The notes below the pieces were generated by a model. The model was not told where the DNA came from. It did not search any database and saw only the letters and a list, made by a program, of their open reading frames with translations. Below are positions 26,172-38,360 of a stretch of 64,000 bases of DNA, in pieces. How positions within the stretch are numbered: the first letter of the stretch is position 1; each line of letters begins with the position of its first letter. The DNA comes from Hymenoscyphus infarciens (lineage: Eukaryota > Ascomycota > Leotiomycetes > Helotiales > Helotiaceae). The DNA lies in NCBI GenBank assembly GCA_001414345.1, contig LLCB01000041.1, positions 62,001-126,000 of the forward strand, in the 5' to 3' direction. The position numbers and the translations under genes are program-made.

Positions 26172-27700
26172 GTTCAAGAAATACCGGAAAGCAGAGTTTG
26201 AAAATCTGGAGTCGGCCTGGAATTGGAGAGCCGAAGAACGAATCTTGGCGGGTTAAAGTGTGTGGTATTAACGGCCGGATAGGATAATGCTACCAATCAC
26301 TCACGACGCGAGCAGCTTGAGGAGTAAATCTTATTTTATAAGAAAGCCTCTTTTTATAACTTCATTTCACAGCTAGAGGTCGGCTCAAGGGTATCAAGAG
26401 AAACCTGCTTCAACAATCATTTCCTCGGGTTCAATAGCGTTTCTCAAAATTCATTTGAATGAAGGGACAAAAGTTGAATGGATAGTGGGTATTGACAAGG
26501 ACTTTATTGACCTGGCACATCTGAGGCAGCAATGAAATATAACCACTCACTTTACCAAAGTACTTCTTAGCGCTGTCTCACGATCGACAGTAAAGGCGGC
26601 AATAACTGCTCTAGGCTCCTAAATACCCATCTCTCTTCTTTTTCTAACCTCATAGGGAGTTAAATTAGTTATCTTGAGAATATTAAACGGGATCTTTTTC
26701 AGACATTACTTTAGTTGTACTAAAACAAATAAGCTGACACTTGAAATGCACAGCTACTCACTGCTGAGTTTTTCGTCTAGCCCCCCTTCTACTACTCGTC
26801 GATAACCGAAACTATTATACGAGAGCATATAAGAGAATAGAGAAGTCAATTTTCCGACTCTCCTAAGCCTCCTTGGGCAATAGATTTAATTGTTCTACAC
26901 CTGCCGTATAATACTTATAAAACCATTTTTACTTAGAGGAAAGCCTATCTCTCTTACTAGACTAGACTCCCGGTGTAGAGTACTTATACACGTTGGTTAA
27001 GCGAATTTAAAAGTGTCTGCGCTTATCGAAGTATTCGTCGATAGCTTTTCACTCTCTTACTATGTTTTTCTAGTTTATATTAACCTCACGTAATAGTATA
27101 TACTTCTAAGCCTTATAAGGTTTAAGTAGTAGAGGTGGACTATCGAAAGACTATCGTATAATAACTAAGTATAAGTGATTATCGTACGAGAGTTAATAGC
27201 TGCCTTAACTGTTAGGTGATAATTAAGGCTTTTAAGACTCAAAATCCTTAACTATTAAGCGAGCTTAATTCTTAAGAGAGAATTAATTATTAAAAGGCCT
27301 TACGTCTTATATAATTCTTAAGAGTTAAAGCTTCTTAAGGCTAGTATAAGTATATACCGGCTAGAAGAACTATACTCTAGGCAGAAGCACTATACGCCTA
27401 GTAGACAGAGGTCCTTATATAACTCGGTATCGCTTATAAAGACTTAATAATAACGCTATTATAATATAAAGAAAGTATTCGACTAATTTAGCGAAAGTTA
27501 ACCTAGGCGTATTAGAGCTAGGCTACTCTTAATATAGGTATAGTTATAAGAGGTACTTATACCTAGCCTAGCCTCTAGCCTCTATACACTAGTCTCTATA
27601 CGCACCTGGATTTAGTTATTATCTAAGGCTTAACCGATTTTAACTCTTAAGCGAGGACCTTAACTCTTAAAGATCCTTAGCTCTTAAAAAAGACTTAAGC
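26172..27700. other. AT-rich, RIP-like decayed repeat DNA flanking the LTR element
   Basis: From about 26,560 the sequence becomes strongly TA-rich with stops in all frames and no gene. It is likely older transposon sequence into which the LTR element inserted; its family cannot be told by eye. Confidence 0.6.
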
Positions 27701-27705
27701 CTTAG

Positions 27706-28184
27706 TATAATAGCACGAAATATACACTATAGAAGAAGAGACATATGAGAGTGCGTTCGAGACTAAATAACGTGAGTAGATACGAGGCTCTAATATAGAA
27801 GAAAACAATAACTGTCTCTCTACTATACTAAACATAAACGTCTATATATAAGAAGATTAGAAGCTTCTAAGTTCTAATAATAATAATAACTAAGCCCTAT
27901 CTAATATAGCTAATACTAAATAATAAGAGCTGAAAAGCTAAATATATAACCTCTAATTCTTCAAAAAGCTAAATATATAATATCTAAACCTTAATCTCTT
28001 TTATATATAAATGTTAGATATTAATATCTTTGGTACTTTACTTATATAAGTATTAGTTATTTATAATCTCGGCTCTAGAGGTATTAGAGGTATCGGCACT
28101 GCTTAGAGGTATCGGCAGTTTTATAAATGCTAATAATTTAGAATAGTACTATTATATAATAATCTAGAATAGTATACTATTATA
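27706..28184 (-). repeat. 3' LTR (left copy), heavily mutated
   Basis: 479 bp. Aligns end to end with 32,409-32,887 and has the same length. Differences are mostly C/G in the right copy against T/A here, as RIP produces. Starts TATAATAGCA and ends TACTATTATA, corresponding to an original inverted terminus TGTGATGGCA/TGCCATCACA. Confidence 0.92.
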
Positions 28185-28760
28185 TCCCCTCTTCTTTAGA
28201 AAGACTTATCTTAAGTCTTTAGTAGTTAATTAGTATAGTATTAAGTTAATTAAAGTATTATTTATCTTTTTATTATAAAGAATGTAATTTATCTTACTAT
28301 TATAGTATTTAGTAGTTAGAGTAGAGTCGGTAGCTAGTAGTATTATTGTTTAAGAGCTGATTACTCTTTATTTACTACTATATACTATATAATAATAGAA
28401 TATAAACGGAAAAGAAGCTAATAATTAGCTAGTAGGTAGAAAGCAGTATACTACTATAGAGTTATTATATTCTTACTATTATTATATATTATAATAGTAA
28501 TTATTAAGCAATAAACAATAATCGTAAAGTAATAGCTATTATTATAAGTAGTATATTAATAGGCGACTTTTCTCTAATTCTAACTTCTCTTCTTCTTTTC
28601 TTTTTATCTAAATAATATAAATAGTAAGAATACCTTCTAATTAGGTATATTCTTATATACTAACTTATCTTCCTAGAATATATATATTATATATATATAT
28701 ATAAAAGTAAGTTCTTCTCTTCTTAATCAAACTTAATTTAAGGCTAATCTAATATAGTAA

Positions 28761-29490
28761 AATGCCTCTCCTATATCCTCTTAGTATACTTCTAACTATC
28801 TACTAAGTCTACTATATTTAGTATCTTTAGGCAAAATCTTAGAATAGAGATTATATATACGCTTTTAAGAAGCTAAAGTCGAAGAAGTATAAGTACTATA
28901 TAAAGTAGAATACTATATATATTCTAGTAAGTTTTATCTTAAATATATACTAAATCCGTTCTAACTTAGGTAGTTACTATAGTTTATTAGGAAGAAGTTT
29001 AGTAAGCTTATAAGTAAGGAGGAGAAAGGGGAGGTTAAGAAGGCTACTAAGGCCTTAGATAAGGTATTAGTCGTTACTAGTATAGAGGTACTAAAGAATA
29101 GTTCAGAGGTATAGTTCGCTCTCTTAGAGGAGACTTAGGCGCTTTACGCTAAGGTTGCTATAAGTGCCTCTTACTTATTAGAGGGGTTTTAGTTACTAAT
29201 ATTTAATAGTCTTTACACTATACTATAAAGGGTAAGACCTCTATCTAAACCTAGGTTCAGGTCCTCTTTAAGGCTTATTTAAAGAGTTTATAAGCGTTCT
29301 CTCTAAAGCCGGTTATAGGAGGTCGCCGAGGTAAGAAGCGTCTCTATAAGAAGGAGGTAGTAGAGGAAGAGCCGATTTAGGCTCTTTACGCTCGAGAGAG
29401 TAGAGAGGAGGATAATAAGTCGGAGGAAGGAGAGGCTATAGCCTAGAGAGGGTTAGTAGGCCCTGTTTTAGTAGTAACTTAGTCTTAGTT
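28761..29490 (+). pseudogene. Opposite-strand reading frame within the LTR element, unknown protein
   Basis: Between the chromodomain end and the 3' LTR, the plus strand reads as a coding-like frame, broken mainly by TAG/TAA where CAG/CAA would be expected. It starts at an ATG at 28,761 with AFKKLKSKKYKYYIK. It later reads KFSKLISKEEKGEVKKATKA, then FALLEET and ALYAKVAISASYLLEGF, and ends in an acidic/basic region. It runs antisense to gag-pol. I do not recognise the protein, and frame continuity over the whole stretch is approximate. Confidence 0.4.
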
Positions 29491-32408
29491 CTTTACTTTA
29501 TTAACTTCGAACATTCCTATTAGTTAGTATTTTATCTTAGGTTTTTATTATAAGTTCTTTATTAAAAGTAACTAGAATTAGAGAGTATTAATAGAGTTTT
29601 ATAAATTAACTCTTTTACCTAATTCTTATCTAATTCCTATATATTAAGCTATTTAAAGAGGTGTTAGAGTAGTCCTAGCTCTTCTAGATATTTAGTATAA
29701 AAGTCTCTTAAATAATATAGTAAACCTTGAAAATTGTCTATAGAATACTAAGTAGAATCTAAATTATATCTAACCTATTTTACCTAGTACTATAGCTATC
29801 TTTTAAAAAGTCTACTACTAAGTATTTCTTAAACTTCCTATTCTTATATATCTTTAATAATATTTAGTAAGAGCTTTAGAGCCTCTTATCTTAGTAAGAG
29901 GGTGTTTAGATCCTTTAAAAGTATATTAGAAACGAAAACATTATAAATTAATAATCCTTTTAGAAGTTTTAGCTTATAGGAGTATCTTATATAATCTAGT
30001 ATTTTAAAAGGTCCTATCTACTATTTAGTAAGCTTTTAGCTAGAACGATTTATCTTAAGATTCTTAGTAGATAAGTAGACTTTATCTCTAACGTCTTAGT
30101 TAATAGCTCTTCGGTATTAATTTATACTATCCTCTATTCTTTTCTAGGCCTTATCTATATTATCTTTAGCTATCCTCTAAGTAGAGTATATATATTAGGC
30201 TACTTTTACTACCTTATTATAGTTAAGACGTTCCTAGAGAATAGACGTCTTTGGCGTATTCTAGTTCTACGAAGTAGTTCAACTATTTATTACTAATAAT
30301 TAGGTCTTACTATCTAAAGTCTAGGATAATAAAGAGGCAGTTAAGAATATAACGTTTATTAATATTTAGATATAGTTATATAAACTAATTTACCTAGCTT
30401 TTAGTACTATTATTATATCTATAAATAGACACTATATATAGTAATCTCTAAATCTTTAAACCTATCGACTTAGATAAGTATAGAGCTAGGAGCCGATTTA
30501 GAAATAGGTACCTATTTACTCCTATATCTACTAAAGCTTATATTTTAATACTATATCTCTATATACTAAGAGTAGTATTTATAAGGAATTGTTTTCCTTC
30601 TATAAGCTTAGAAAGATTAAGTCTAGCTAGATTATATTTATATAGGCCTAGGAAGGAATTTTTACCTAAGCCTCTTCGTTTTCCTCCTAGCTCAGCTTAG
30701 AGTTAGAGTACTCTTCGGAAGGTTATTCTTAGGGCTACGGTACTAAGTCGGGTTTAAAATGCCTAGGCTTACTATAATAGTAACAATTCGTACTAGCGAG
30801 GACTCGGTTTGTTAACGTAGTCTTTAATTTTTCGCTAGTAGAAAATAGTCTAGGAGTTTATAAAATCTTCTAAGATATAAGATTAAGTCTATATAAGAGT
30901 AGAGAGGTTTTTAGAATAGAGCTAAGTAAGAATTAAAAAGTACTTATCTTTTTAAATAATAAGGTTATATTAATTAGTTTAGCTATAGTACTAGTTATAA
31001 ATAACTCTATGTTTTAGCGCTTCTCTTTATCTAGAGCTAAAAGATATACTACTATCTTATTAAAATTATAATTCTAATCTCTCTTAGCTAAAGTAAAGCT
31101 ACCTTAGAGCTATAGCGTAATCTTATTCTATATTAAGTAGAATCTTTCTAACTCTAGTATTCTCTTAAGTATAGCTATACTTAAAAAGCATACTCTAAAA
31201 TCTAAAAAAGTTTCTTCTATATAACCTTTTCTACCTATTTATAAGGCTTAAAATTTATTCTAAGTATTCTCCTTCTTATAACTAGTTAGAAAGTAGGAAT
31301 TAAGAAGTTCGATTATATCTTATTAATCTTTAAAAGCTATATTACTTAAATTAGACTTATATTAGAGCTCTAAGTAGTTCTTAGCGAGTTTTATAGTCGT
31401 TCCTTAGATAAGGGCTTTATAAGTTTTAGGTATATAGTAATAGTTAGCGTTTACTTAAAGTCTATTATATATAGATATCTTCTATTACTTATAAGTAGGT
31501 AAAGTACTATTATCTAAAGGTTTAATTTTCTCTATAATCTTACTTTTAATAGGTTAAAGAGCTTTCTAGGTGTTTTTAAGTTATAAGTATAAAGAAGGTT
31601 ATTATAAAGAAGGAATATTAAGAGTAAGGTCTCGCCTATAATAACAGTTTAAAGAGATAGAAGGAGGTGTTTATATAGGTTAGAGAGGACTCGGACTATA
31701 GTTGTTATTTAGTAGCTATTAGCTAATTTACTATACTAGGTCTAATAATTAGGCGATTTAATTATCTTATTTTAAAATTTTCTATTCTTTTTCTTAATCC
31801 TTAGCCTTTATAGCTTAGATTATACCTTATATCTCGTTTATATTAGAGAAGTCCTATTAATCTCTCTAGCTTCTAAGCGTAAAGCCTTTGTCTTTATTAT
31901 TCTTAAGCTTCTTAGTATTCTTAAAGCTATAGTATTAAGTTAAGAACCTTTTAGTAGAGGCTTAACTTTATTACTTAAAAGGGGGCTCTACGCTTAGGAG
32001 TAGAGCTTAGAAGGGACCTAGAGTCGCTCTAGATTCTAATATATTAAATATTAAATTAAAGGAGGTAAAAGAGGCGATTTAGGAGTTTTCTAGATAACTG
32101 TTTATATTATTAACTATTTAAATCATATATAGTAATCCCTATATAGAGAGGGTTATTAGGATTCTCGAGAACACTTAGCGTATTCTAATCCCTTAATATA
32201 TAAAACACGATTTTCACTAGCTATTTATATAGATACTAAACCCTAGTATTACTAGCTATCTAAGAGATCTTTAGAATCTTAGCTATTTAAAGATATATTA
32301 TTATAGTCTAATTCTAGGCTAAATTAAAATTGAAATAAAAAAAGTAATAATAAGCTCGAAAGAGATATTATAAAGGCTATTACTAGTAAAGAAGAGTTAT
32401 TATTTTTA

Positions 32409-32887
32409 TATAATAGTATAAAATATATACTATAGAAGAAGAGGTATATAAGAGTATATTTAAGACTAAATAACGTAAGTAGATATAAGGCTCTAATATA
32501 GAAGAAAACAATAACTATCTCTTTACTATATCGAATATAAACGTCTATATATAAGAAGGTTAAAAGCTTCTAAGTTCTAATAATAATAATAACTAAGCTC
32601 TGCTTAATATAGCTAATACTAAATAATAAGAGCTAAAAAGCTAAATATATAACCTCTAATCTTTTAGAAAGCTAAACATATAATATCTAAACCTTAATCC
32701 CTTCTATATATAAATATCGTATATTAATACCTTCGGCACTTCGCTCGCATGAGTATCGGTCATTTGTAATCTCGGCCCCAGGGGTATTAGGGGTATCGGC
32801 ACTGCTTAGGAGTATCGGCAGTTTCACGAATGCCGACAATTCAGGATAGTGCTGTCACATGATAATCTAGGATGGCATGCCATCACA
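32409..32887 (-). repeat. 5' LTR (right copy), outer part better preserved
   Basis: 479 bp. The outer about 170 bp keep GC content (for example CGGCACTTCGCTCGCATGAG), while the inner part is AT-converted. Ends TGCCATCACA next to the target duplication CTTAG at 32,888-32,892. Confidence 0.92.
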
Positions 32888-32892
32888 CTTAG

Positions 32893-34376
32893 ATATAAAA
32901 ACGATTATCTTTAGAGGCCCTGTGACATTCGGATAATTAATACGCTTTAAACTATAATTAGTACGCTTTGATCCTCGTCTGAGAATCTATTAAGAGTCTA
33001 CTAGCTCTACTAAAACCCTTCAAGGAGGTTCTATATGAAAGTTTAGAGTCACGTGTTTGTCAGTTGCTTCCCCTTTTTTACTTTCTGCTTAGTAACAAGC
33101 ACCTTTGAATAAATGTTGAATTTAATAAATTCAAGATTAGTTTTAGAATACTTTACTTACTAATTATAGAATGAATTACTTAATTAGATCAAGGAAAAGA
33201 CTAGTTCACTAACGATTCGATTGATTAATTTATTAGACTTAGTATAACATATAGTTGTGCATTCTCTAAAACTGGATCACTAAACGTAGAACTGTTTCAC
33301 AATTATAATTACTCTAAACTTTCCTAGATAATAATATCTAGTAGATATTTTTTCTTTTTTAGAATCAAGAATAAATCTATTACATCTGGATAAAGAATAC
33401 TAAATATAAGATACCAAAGTGAACAAAAGGTTAGTAAACAAAAACTCGTACTGTTACTCTCCCCTCTATACTAATTGTAAGCGCACGGCGATACGAGTAC
33501 TAAGTTTCTGTGCACTCTACATTTAGTTTAGCGGGGGGGAGAGTACTGTTACCATGCTTTTAAAATGTTGCGGCACGTCAAAGTGGAGCGAGTGATTTTA
33601 GGTTTCATGATCGTCCGTGCAAAGTACGGACGTAACAAGCTTTCCATTCAAATCCCCAGGTTTATCTCAACCATCTTCTATTCGCTCCTCAAAACATGGT
33701 AAGTAAGTTCTATTTGTTGAGTACGTACTCGACTTTCTGTCAAGCAGCTTAATGCTGTCAGAATCTTCCTTGACTTCTTAGTTCCTCCTCCCTTTGGTTT
33801 CTTGGCCTCGCTCGGTCTTTTTCCGTCTCCACACAGCGGATAGGGTCTCATGCTTGGCTCATTAAGCTTATATTTAAACCCTAAAAAAGGGTTTCAATGA
33901 TCAGCCCCAGATATGAGGCTTTCTAAGTTCTAACACTTCAAATTATACGTATTTATACGCATTAGAGAAAGGAGTTTCAACTCAGGAAAGAGACCTGCCG
34001 CTTTGAAGAATTAACTGGTGTACCAACCTATCGGAACCGAGCTCCGACGCTTCTGGGGATTATCCGCCACTCGCCCGGCCAGTTGGGCCGCATCGAAGCT
34101 TTTAATGAGGGCCCCCTCGGCCCCCTAACTGTGCCGCAATTCTTAGATCAAGCCGCGTCTGGACAAGCCTATCTCCCTATTGGAAATCCATTTAAGATGA
34201 CCACCACCTTCAGAGAGGAATCTTTTTCTTCTTCTTCTTCTTCTTCCCTTTTCACTCTTTGAACAATCAACACTCGTTTCTGATTCTTCCAGTCATTCAT
34301 TCATTCATTCATTCATTCATTCATTCATTCATCCAATTTTTCAAACTTAATACTTATATAATTTCAATACTACACG
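32893..34376. other. Right flank of the transposon island and upstream region of the GPI protein gene
   Basis: AT-rich until about 33,450, then normal composition. No ORF of interest. Close to the gene are a CTT/TTC run (about 34,223-34,250) and an (ATTC)n microsatellite (34,293-34,333), probably in the promoter or 5' UTR. Confidence 0.5.
34293..34333. repeat. (ATTC)n microsatellite in the leader of the GPI-protein gene
   Basis: About ten ATTC units ending some 45 bp before the start codon at 34,377. Confidence 0.9.
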
Positions 34377-35227
34377 ATGTATACCACCACACTCCTTGCC
34401 ATTACCGCTCTCGCGGGGCTCACTTCGGCACAGAGCACCACTTCCATCTTCCTCCCAGGAGCAGACGACCAATCCTTGATTGCCTCCGTCGTTGCATCCG
34501 TAAGTAAACTTTCCGATTACATATTCAACGTGCTAACCCTTCCAAGGACAAAACCGCAACCACATACTCAGTCGCATGCCCTCCAGGCGCTGACAGCAAT
34601 GATTGCGGCTTCCCAACCGGTATCCTATTCACCCAAGGACCAGCAACAGTGGCCTATACCATGGCTGCTGATCTAGGCATCTCCGCTGGATCCACCGAGC
34701 TCTTATTGTTTGTAACCCCCACAATGCCTCAAGAATAACATGTTCTAATCCCGTTCAAAATGTACAGCACGGCTACCATTCAATGCTCACTCGCAGGCAC
34801 CATATCCGCAGTTTGCACTGCATCCTACGGCGGCGTAGAAGCAAACGATCCAGGTGTTGAGACGACCACCGTCTCCGGGACCGATTACTCGTTCGTGAAA
34901 GTCACTCTCACCAACTCCATTGCGGCTCCTCAAACACGATCGGGAGCTGTCGAAGCCTCAGCTACGAAGACAGCTGCTAGTGGCGCCAAGCCTACAGCAT
35001 CTTCAACACTGGCTACCTCGGGCGTTGCGAAGACTGGAAGTGCCAGTGGAACAGCAGTGGCACAAAGCACAGAGGTTTCTGGAACCCCAAGTGGAACTGT
35101 AGCTGGACAGAGTACCGGAACATCAGCACCATCATCCCGTTCGAGCCAGGCTGGTGCACAGGCGATGGTCACTGCGAGACCAGCGTGGTTTGCCGGAGGC
35201 GCTGCTGTTGCTTGGGCGTTGTTGTAG
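34377..35227 (+). CDS. GPI-anchored Ser/Thr-rich cell surface protein
   Basis: Three exons: 34377-34499, 34547-34707 and 34768-35227, giving 247 residues. The second donor (GTTTGT) is unusual but keeps frame across STELL to TATIQC. Residues 1-19 are a signal peptide (LLAITALAGLTSAQ). The mature part has four Cys in a small domain (ACPPGADSNDCG...; IQCSLAG; AVCTAS), then a long Ser/Thr/Ala/Gly-rich region suited to O-glycosylation. It ends in a hydrophobic tail (WFAGGAAVAWALL) without basic residues after it, a GPI-anchor signal. This layout is common in Pezizomycotina wall/plasma-membrane proteins of unknown function. No enzymatic motif is seen. Confidence 0.85.
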
Positions 35228-35816
35228 AAAACAAGAGGAAGAGATTCGAATTTGTATGGCGTCTAATGGGGTGAAAAGGGGGACGGATGAAGTATGGAGG
35301 AATTTTAGAGAATCCGAAAAAGCATTTCTCGAAACTTCAAGTGGGTCGGTTGTTGTTCTACATCCAGTTGCACCTATAATAACTGAAATTTAACTGAAGG
35401 ATTAGGAGAATGAGAATCTCGAGTTTTCGATTCTTCTAAACCTTCTGGGAAAATAGTTATTAAAAAGGAGGGTGTCGGAGAAGGACCGAAAATCTCAGGT
35501 GCTATTTTTGGACTTTGGTGATGGGTTCACTATTTCCTCGATTTTTATCTCTCCATTTGTTTCCCCGCTCCATTCTTCTTCGGCGGGCTCACGTGGAGCT
35601 TTTGATCTTCACATCCTTCTCACTTCAATACATTTTATTCATCCATGAAGTTCTGCATGTTTGAACAAGTTCACAAGATCCCCGGATACCATACTTGGTG
35701 GCAAATCTCGAAAGTTGGCGAGCTGCTCGTACAGCCACCACCAGGATAATCTAGATCCCACGGAGGGCCCGAAATCAAAATGGAAATATTGTTGATTTTA
35801 TTCTCACCACCAACCA
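35228..35816. other. Convergent 3' flanks with a short hairpin repeat
   Basis: Between the GPI protein and the monooxygenase, which converge. Contains a 55-bp hairpin at 35,396-35,450 related to units in the intron at 50.8-50.9 kb. Otherwise nothing seen. Confidence 0.5.
35396..35450. repeat. Short hairpin (miniature inverted repeat), copy 1
   Basis: Arms GAAGGATTAGGAGAATGAGAA and TTCTTCTAAACCTTC pair as a hairpin of about 55 nt. Arms of nearly the same sequence recur at 50,813-50,943. Confidence 0.6.
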
Positions 35817-37656
35817 CTACTCAGTCCACTTATACCCCCTCCCCGGATGTCCCTCCCTCAAAAGCGGCCCCTTCCCATCCCCCAAATAATTCTCCCTCAT
35901 CGAGCCACCCTCCTTTTCGTAGTCCTCCCAAAACACCCCCCTCCTCCGCAACTCGGGCCAAAGATACTTGATCATATCCGCAAAATTCCCCGGACTAACA
36001 GCATACGCAAGATTAAACCCATCCACGCCCGCAACATCAATCCAATTCTGTAAAATATTCGCCACCGTCTCTGGACTTCCAATGGCACGGGGATGCGCAC
36101 CGCCAATGGCGAGTTCTTGAAGAACGCGACGACGCGTCCATTTCACGCCATCCGTTCCCGGAATTGTGGACGACCAGGTGTTGACCATGGATTGGATTGC
36201 GCCGTGGCCGGTAAACTTGAAGTCTTCGTCTTCGCCGTACTTGGAGAGGTCGTGGTTCGTCCAGCCACCGAAGAGGGCGGCTATTCCTTCGAGGTTTGCG
36301 TATTCGAGGTAGCTCTGGTACTTGGCTTGGGCTTTTTCGTCGGTTTCGTCTACTATTACGAGGATTCCGGCGATGATTTTTATGTCGGTTGCTAGGCGGC
36401 CTTGGGATACTGCTTGGGCGCTGGGTTTGTGTGTGAGTGGGGGCTTGAAAAACGGGGAACATGGTTTTCTTACCGGATTTCATCTGCCTCTTTTCGAACT
36501 TTGGCTGGGTCTATGCCGGGGAGGAACATGGCTTCTGAGTGTTTGGTTGCGAAGTTCTTTCCTGCGCTGTATGTTTTGTTAAAGGGGCTTCGTTTTGAGA
36601 GTCGAGTGACTTACCTAGAAGCACCAGCTTGCAACAGAAATGGCGTTCGTTGGACGGAAGGATGAAGTTGGTGTAAAGCTTCACACTTGAAGTATTTACT
36701 ATCAACACAACAATCATTAGCTCACTTCCATTCTCACTCCCCCCCTTCAAAATTCCATGAACGGGATTCAACATACCCCTCATGATTGATAGCCCTCACT
36801 TTCTCAGCATCACTATACCTCCCCGTCGCTTTATCAAACAACCGCGCATCGTCCTTCCAACTTCCCTCCAACAATTTATACACAACCTCCAAATACTCTT
36901 CCGCTCTCGCATATCGTTCGTCGTGGGGGATTTGTTCTGTAAGTCCGAAGGCTTTGGCTGCACTGTCTAGGTAGGAGGTTACGATGTTCCAACCTACACG
37001 ACCGTTCGTCAAATGGTCGAGCGTTGAGAATCGACGAGCTGTCGCATAAGGGTTCTCGTATGTTGTCGAGGCGGTGATGGCGAAAGAGAGATTTTTAGTC
37101 ACAGCGGCCATTGCTGAGATTAAGAGACTGGTGAAGGAAGGGAGGGTGTTAGTGATGTTCTCCTTCTGTGGCTTGTCTTGTTACTCCCCCGTCCCTTGCT
37201 TTTACCTTCTTCTCTCCCCCTTCCCCCTTCCCCCTTCCGAGTTCTACTTGCACTTTCACCTCCAACGCCAAAAAATGAAAAGTCAAGGAAAATGAGAAAC
37301 TAACAAAGGATCCCCAATCGGAAATTGACTCCCCGCCTCCAACGCAGGAACCGGATTCCCAGGTCCCTTATAAACATCATAAATGCCCAGGACATCCGCC
37401 AGAAAGAGGCCGTGGAATTTTCCTTCTTCGAGGACTTTGGCGAGGTTGGTCCAGTAGGCGAGATTGGTGTAGTCTCCTGCTTGGTCTTCTGGGTGTCTCC
37501 ATTGTCCTTGGGGAGGGGGTTGTTAGCTTGGATGTTGGATGCTGGAGGATAGGAAAAGGAATTGGGAAGGGAGGGGAAAATACCAGGAGAAAGATGCCCT
37601 GGAGTGAACATAGCAAAGGCATTCATGATCCATTTCTTGGGTGGTTGGTCCGTCAT
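35817..37656 (-). CDS. FMN-dependent monooxygenase, NtaA/SnaA/DszA (luciferase-like) family
   Basis: Six exons: 37656-37584, 37506-37305, 37127-36777, 36698-36615, 36566-36474 and 36420-35817, giving 468 residues, normal for the family. Typical blocks in order are WIMNAFAMFTPGHLSPG and QWRHPEDQAGDYTNLAYWTNLAKVLE, then GLFLADVLGIYDVY. DPFLLISAMAAVTKNLSF and SFAITASTTYENPYATARRF lead to LDHLTNGRVGWNIVTSY, HEGKYFKCE and the C-terminal GFNLAYAVSPGNF. Family members are flavin-dependent oxygenases that use FMNH2 from a separate reductase to attack compounds such as nitrilotriacetate, dibenzothiophene sulfone or alkylamines. The fungal substrate is unknown. No flavin reductase gene lies nearby. No transmembrane or secretion signal is seen, so it is probably cytosolic or peroxisomal. 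Confidence 0.9.
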
Positions 37657-38360
37657 CTTTGCGGGACTTCAATTGATTCGTCTTGAAAAGAGTCAACTGT
37701 GACGAAAGAACTGCTCAACTTGTCTTCAACCAAAAACAAAATCTTCAAAACTTCAACACCCTCAGAAGACGCGACGTGAAATCCTCACCTGTCCAAACCC
37801 ACCTAGCGTCCCAATAATGCAACTAAACTGCATTAAGTAAAAAGGACGGTATCTGAGGCCGTTTATCAGCTGTGAAACTGACTTAAACTTTCCGAACCCT
37901 CATATTCTTGGTAGCTCTCCCCCAATTAGAAAGAAGCGATGATATGGTATCCCACTTATGGGGTACATGGAGGGGTAGAGAGGGGTAGCAAAATCACGAA
38001 TATGGGATGTTGTGATTCTTCAAGGGGGGTTGGATGTCATTTTACCCCACTATGTCGTGCTTCCTCTGGTATATTCGCGAACCCCAACTTTTTGGTGGAC
38101 CGGCAGGTGTAGGTGGTAGGATTAAGGATCTTGGTAATAATTGAGGGGGAGTTTGGGGTTTAATGTAAAAGGGTTGTATATTTTCTCTAAAGTCTTCACA
38201 GATCAGAAGTGCAAATAACAAGAAGCGATGCGCACCGCGGAAAATAGTGAAAACCGTCTCCAGACCTTTTGTTGCATACAGCTCGCATTTTCTCCTCTCA
38301 AGTAACTTGACGAGATTAGATGTAATAATGGGATGAATATACCGCACTTGGAGCACAGCC
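37657..38360. other. Intergenic, monooxygenase upstream region
   Basis: No gene recognised. A minus-strand frame at 38,042-38,356 has no motif and probably arises by chance. Confidence 0.45.

Larger units (their letters stand above)
27706..32887 (-). mobile_element. Degraded Ty3/gypsy chromovirus-type LTR retrotransposon, internally deleted
   Basis: A 5,182-bp element with 479-bp terminal direct repeats and a 5-bp target duplication CTTAG (27,701-27,705 and 32,888-32,892). It reads on the minus strand. A purine tract (CTAAAGAAGAGGGGA on minus) abuts the inner end of LTR 27,706-28,184, so that copy is the 3' LTR. Despite many TAG/TAA codons at former Gln/Trp sites, minus-strand remnants are readable in order. 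They are a CCHC knuckle (about 30,741-30,800), a retropepsin ALVDIGVN with the D-x-G at 30,520-30,528, and an integrase C-terminal GPF/Y region (about 29,950-30,100). A chromodomain (about 29,660-29,850) follows. Protease and integrase tail are almost adjacent, so reverse transcriptase, RNase H and the integrase core are missing. The element cannot move on its own. Confidence 0.9.
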
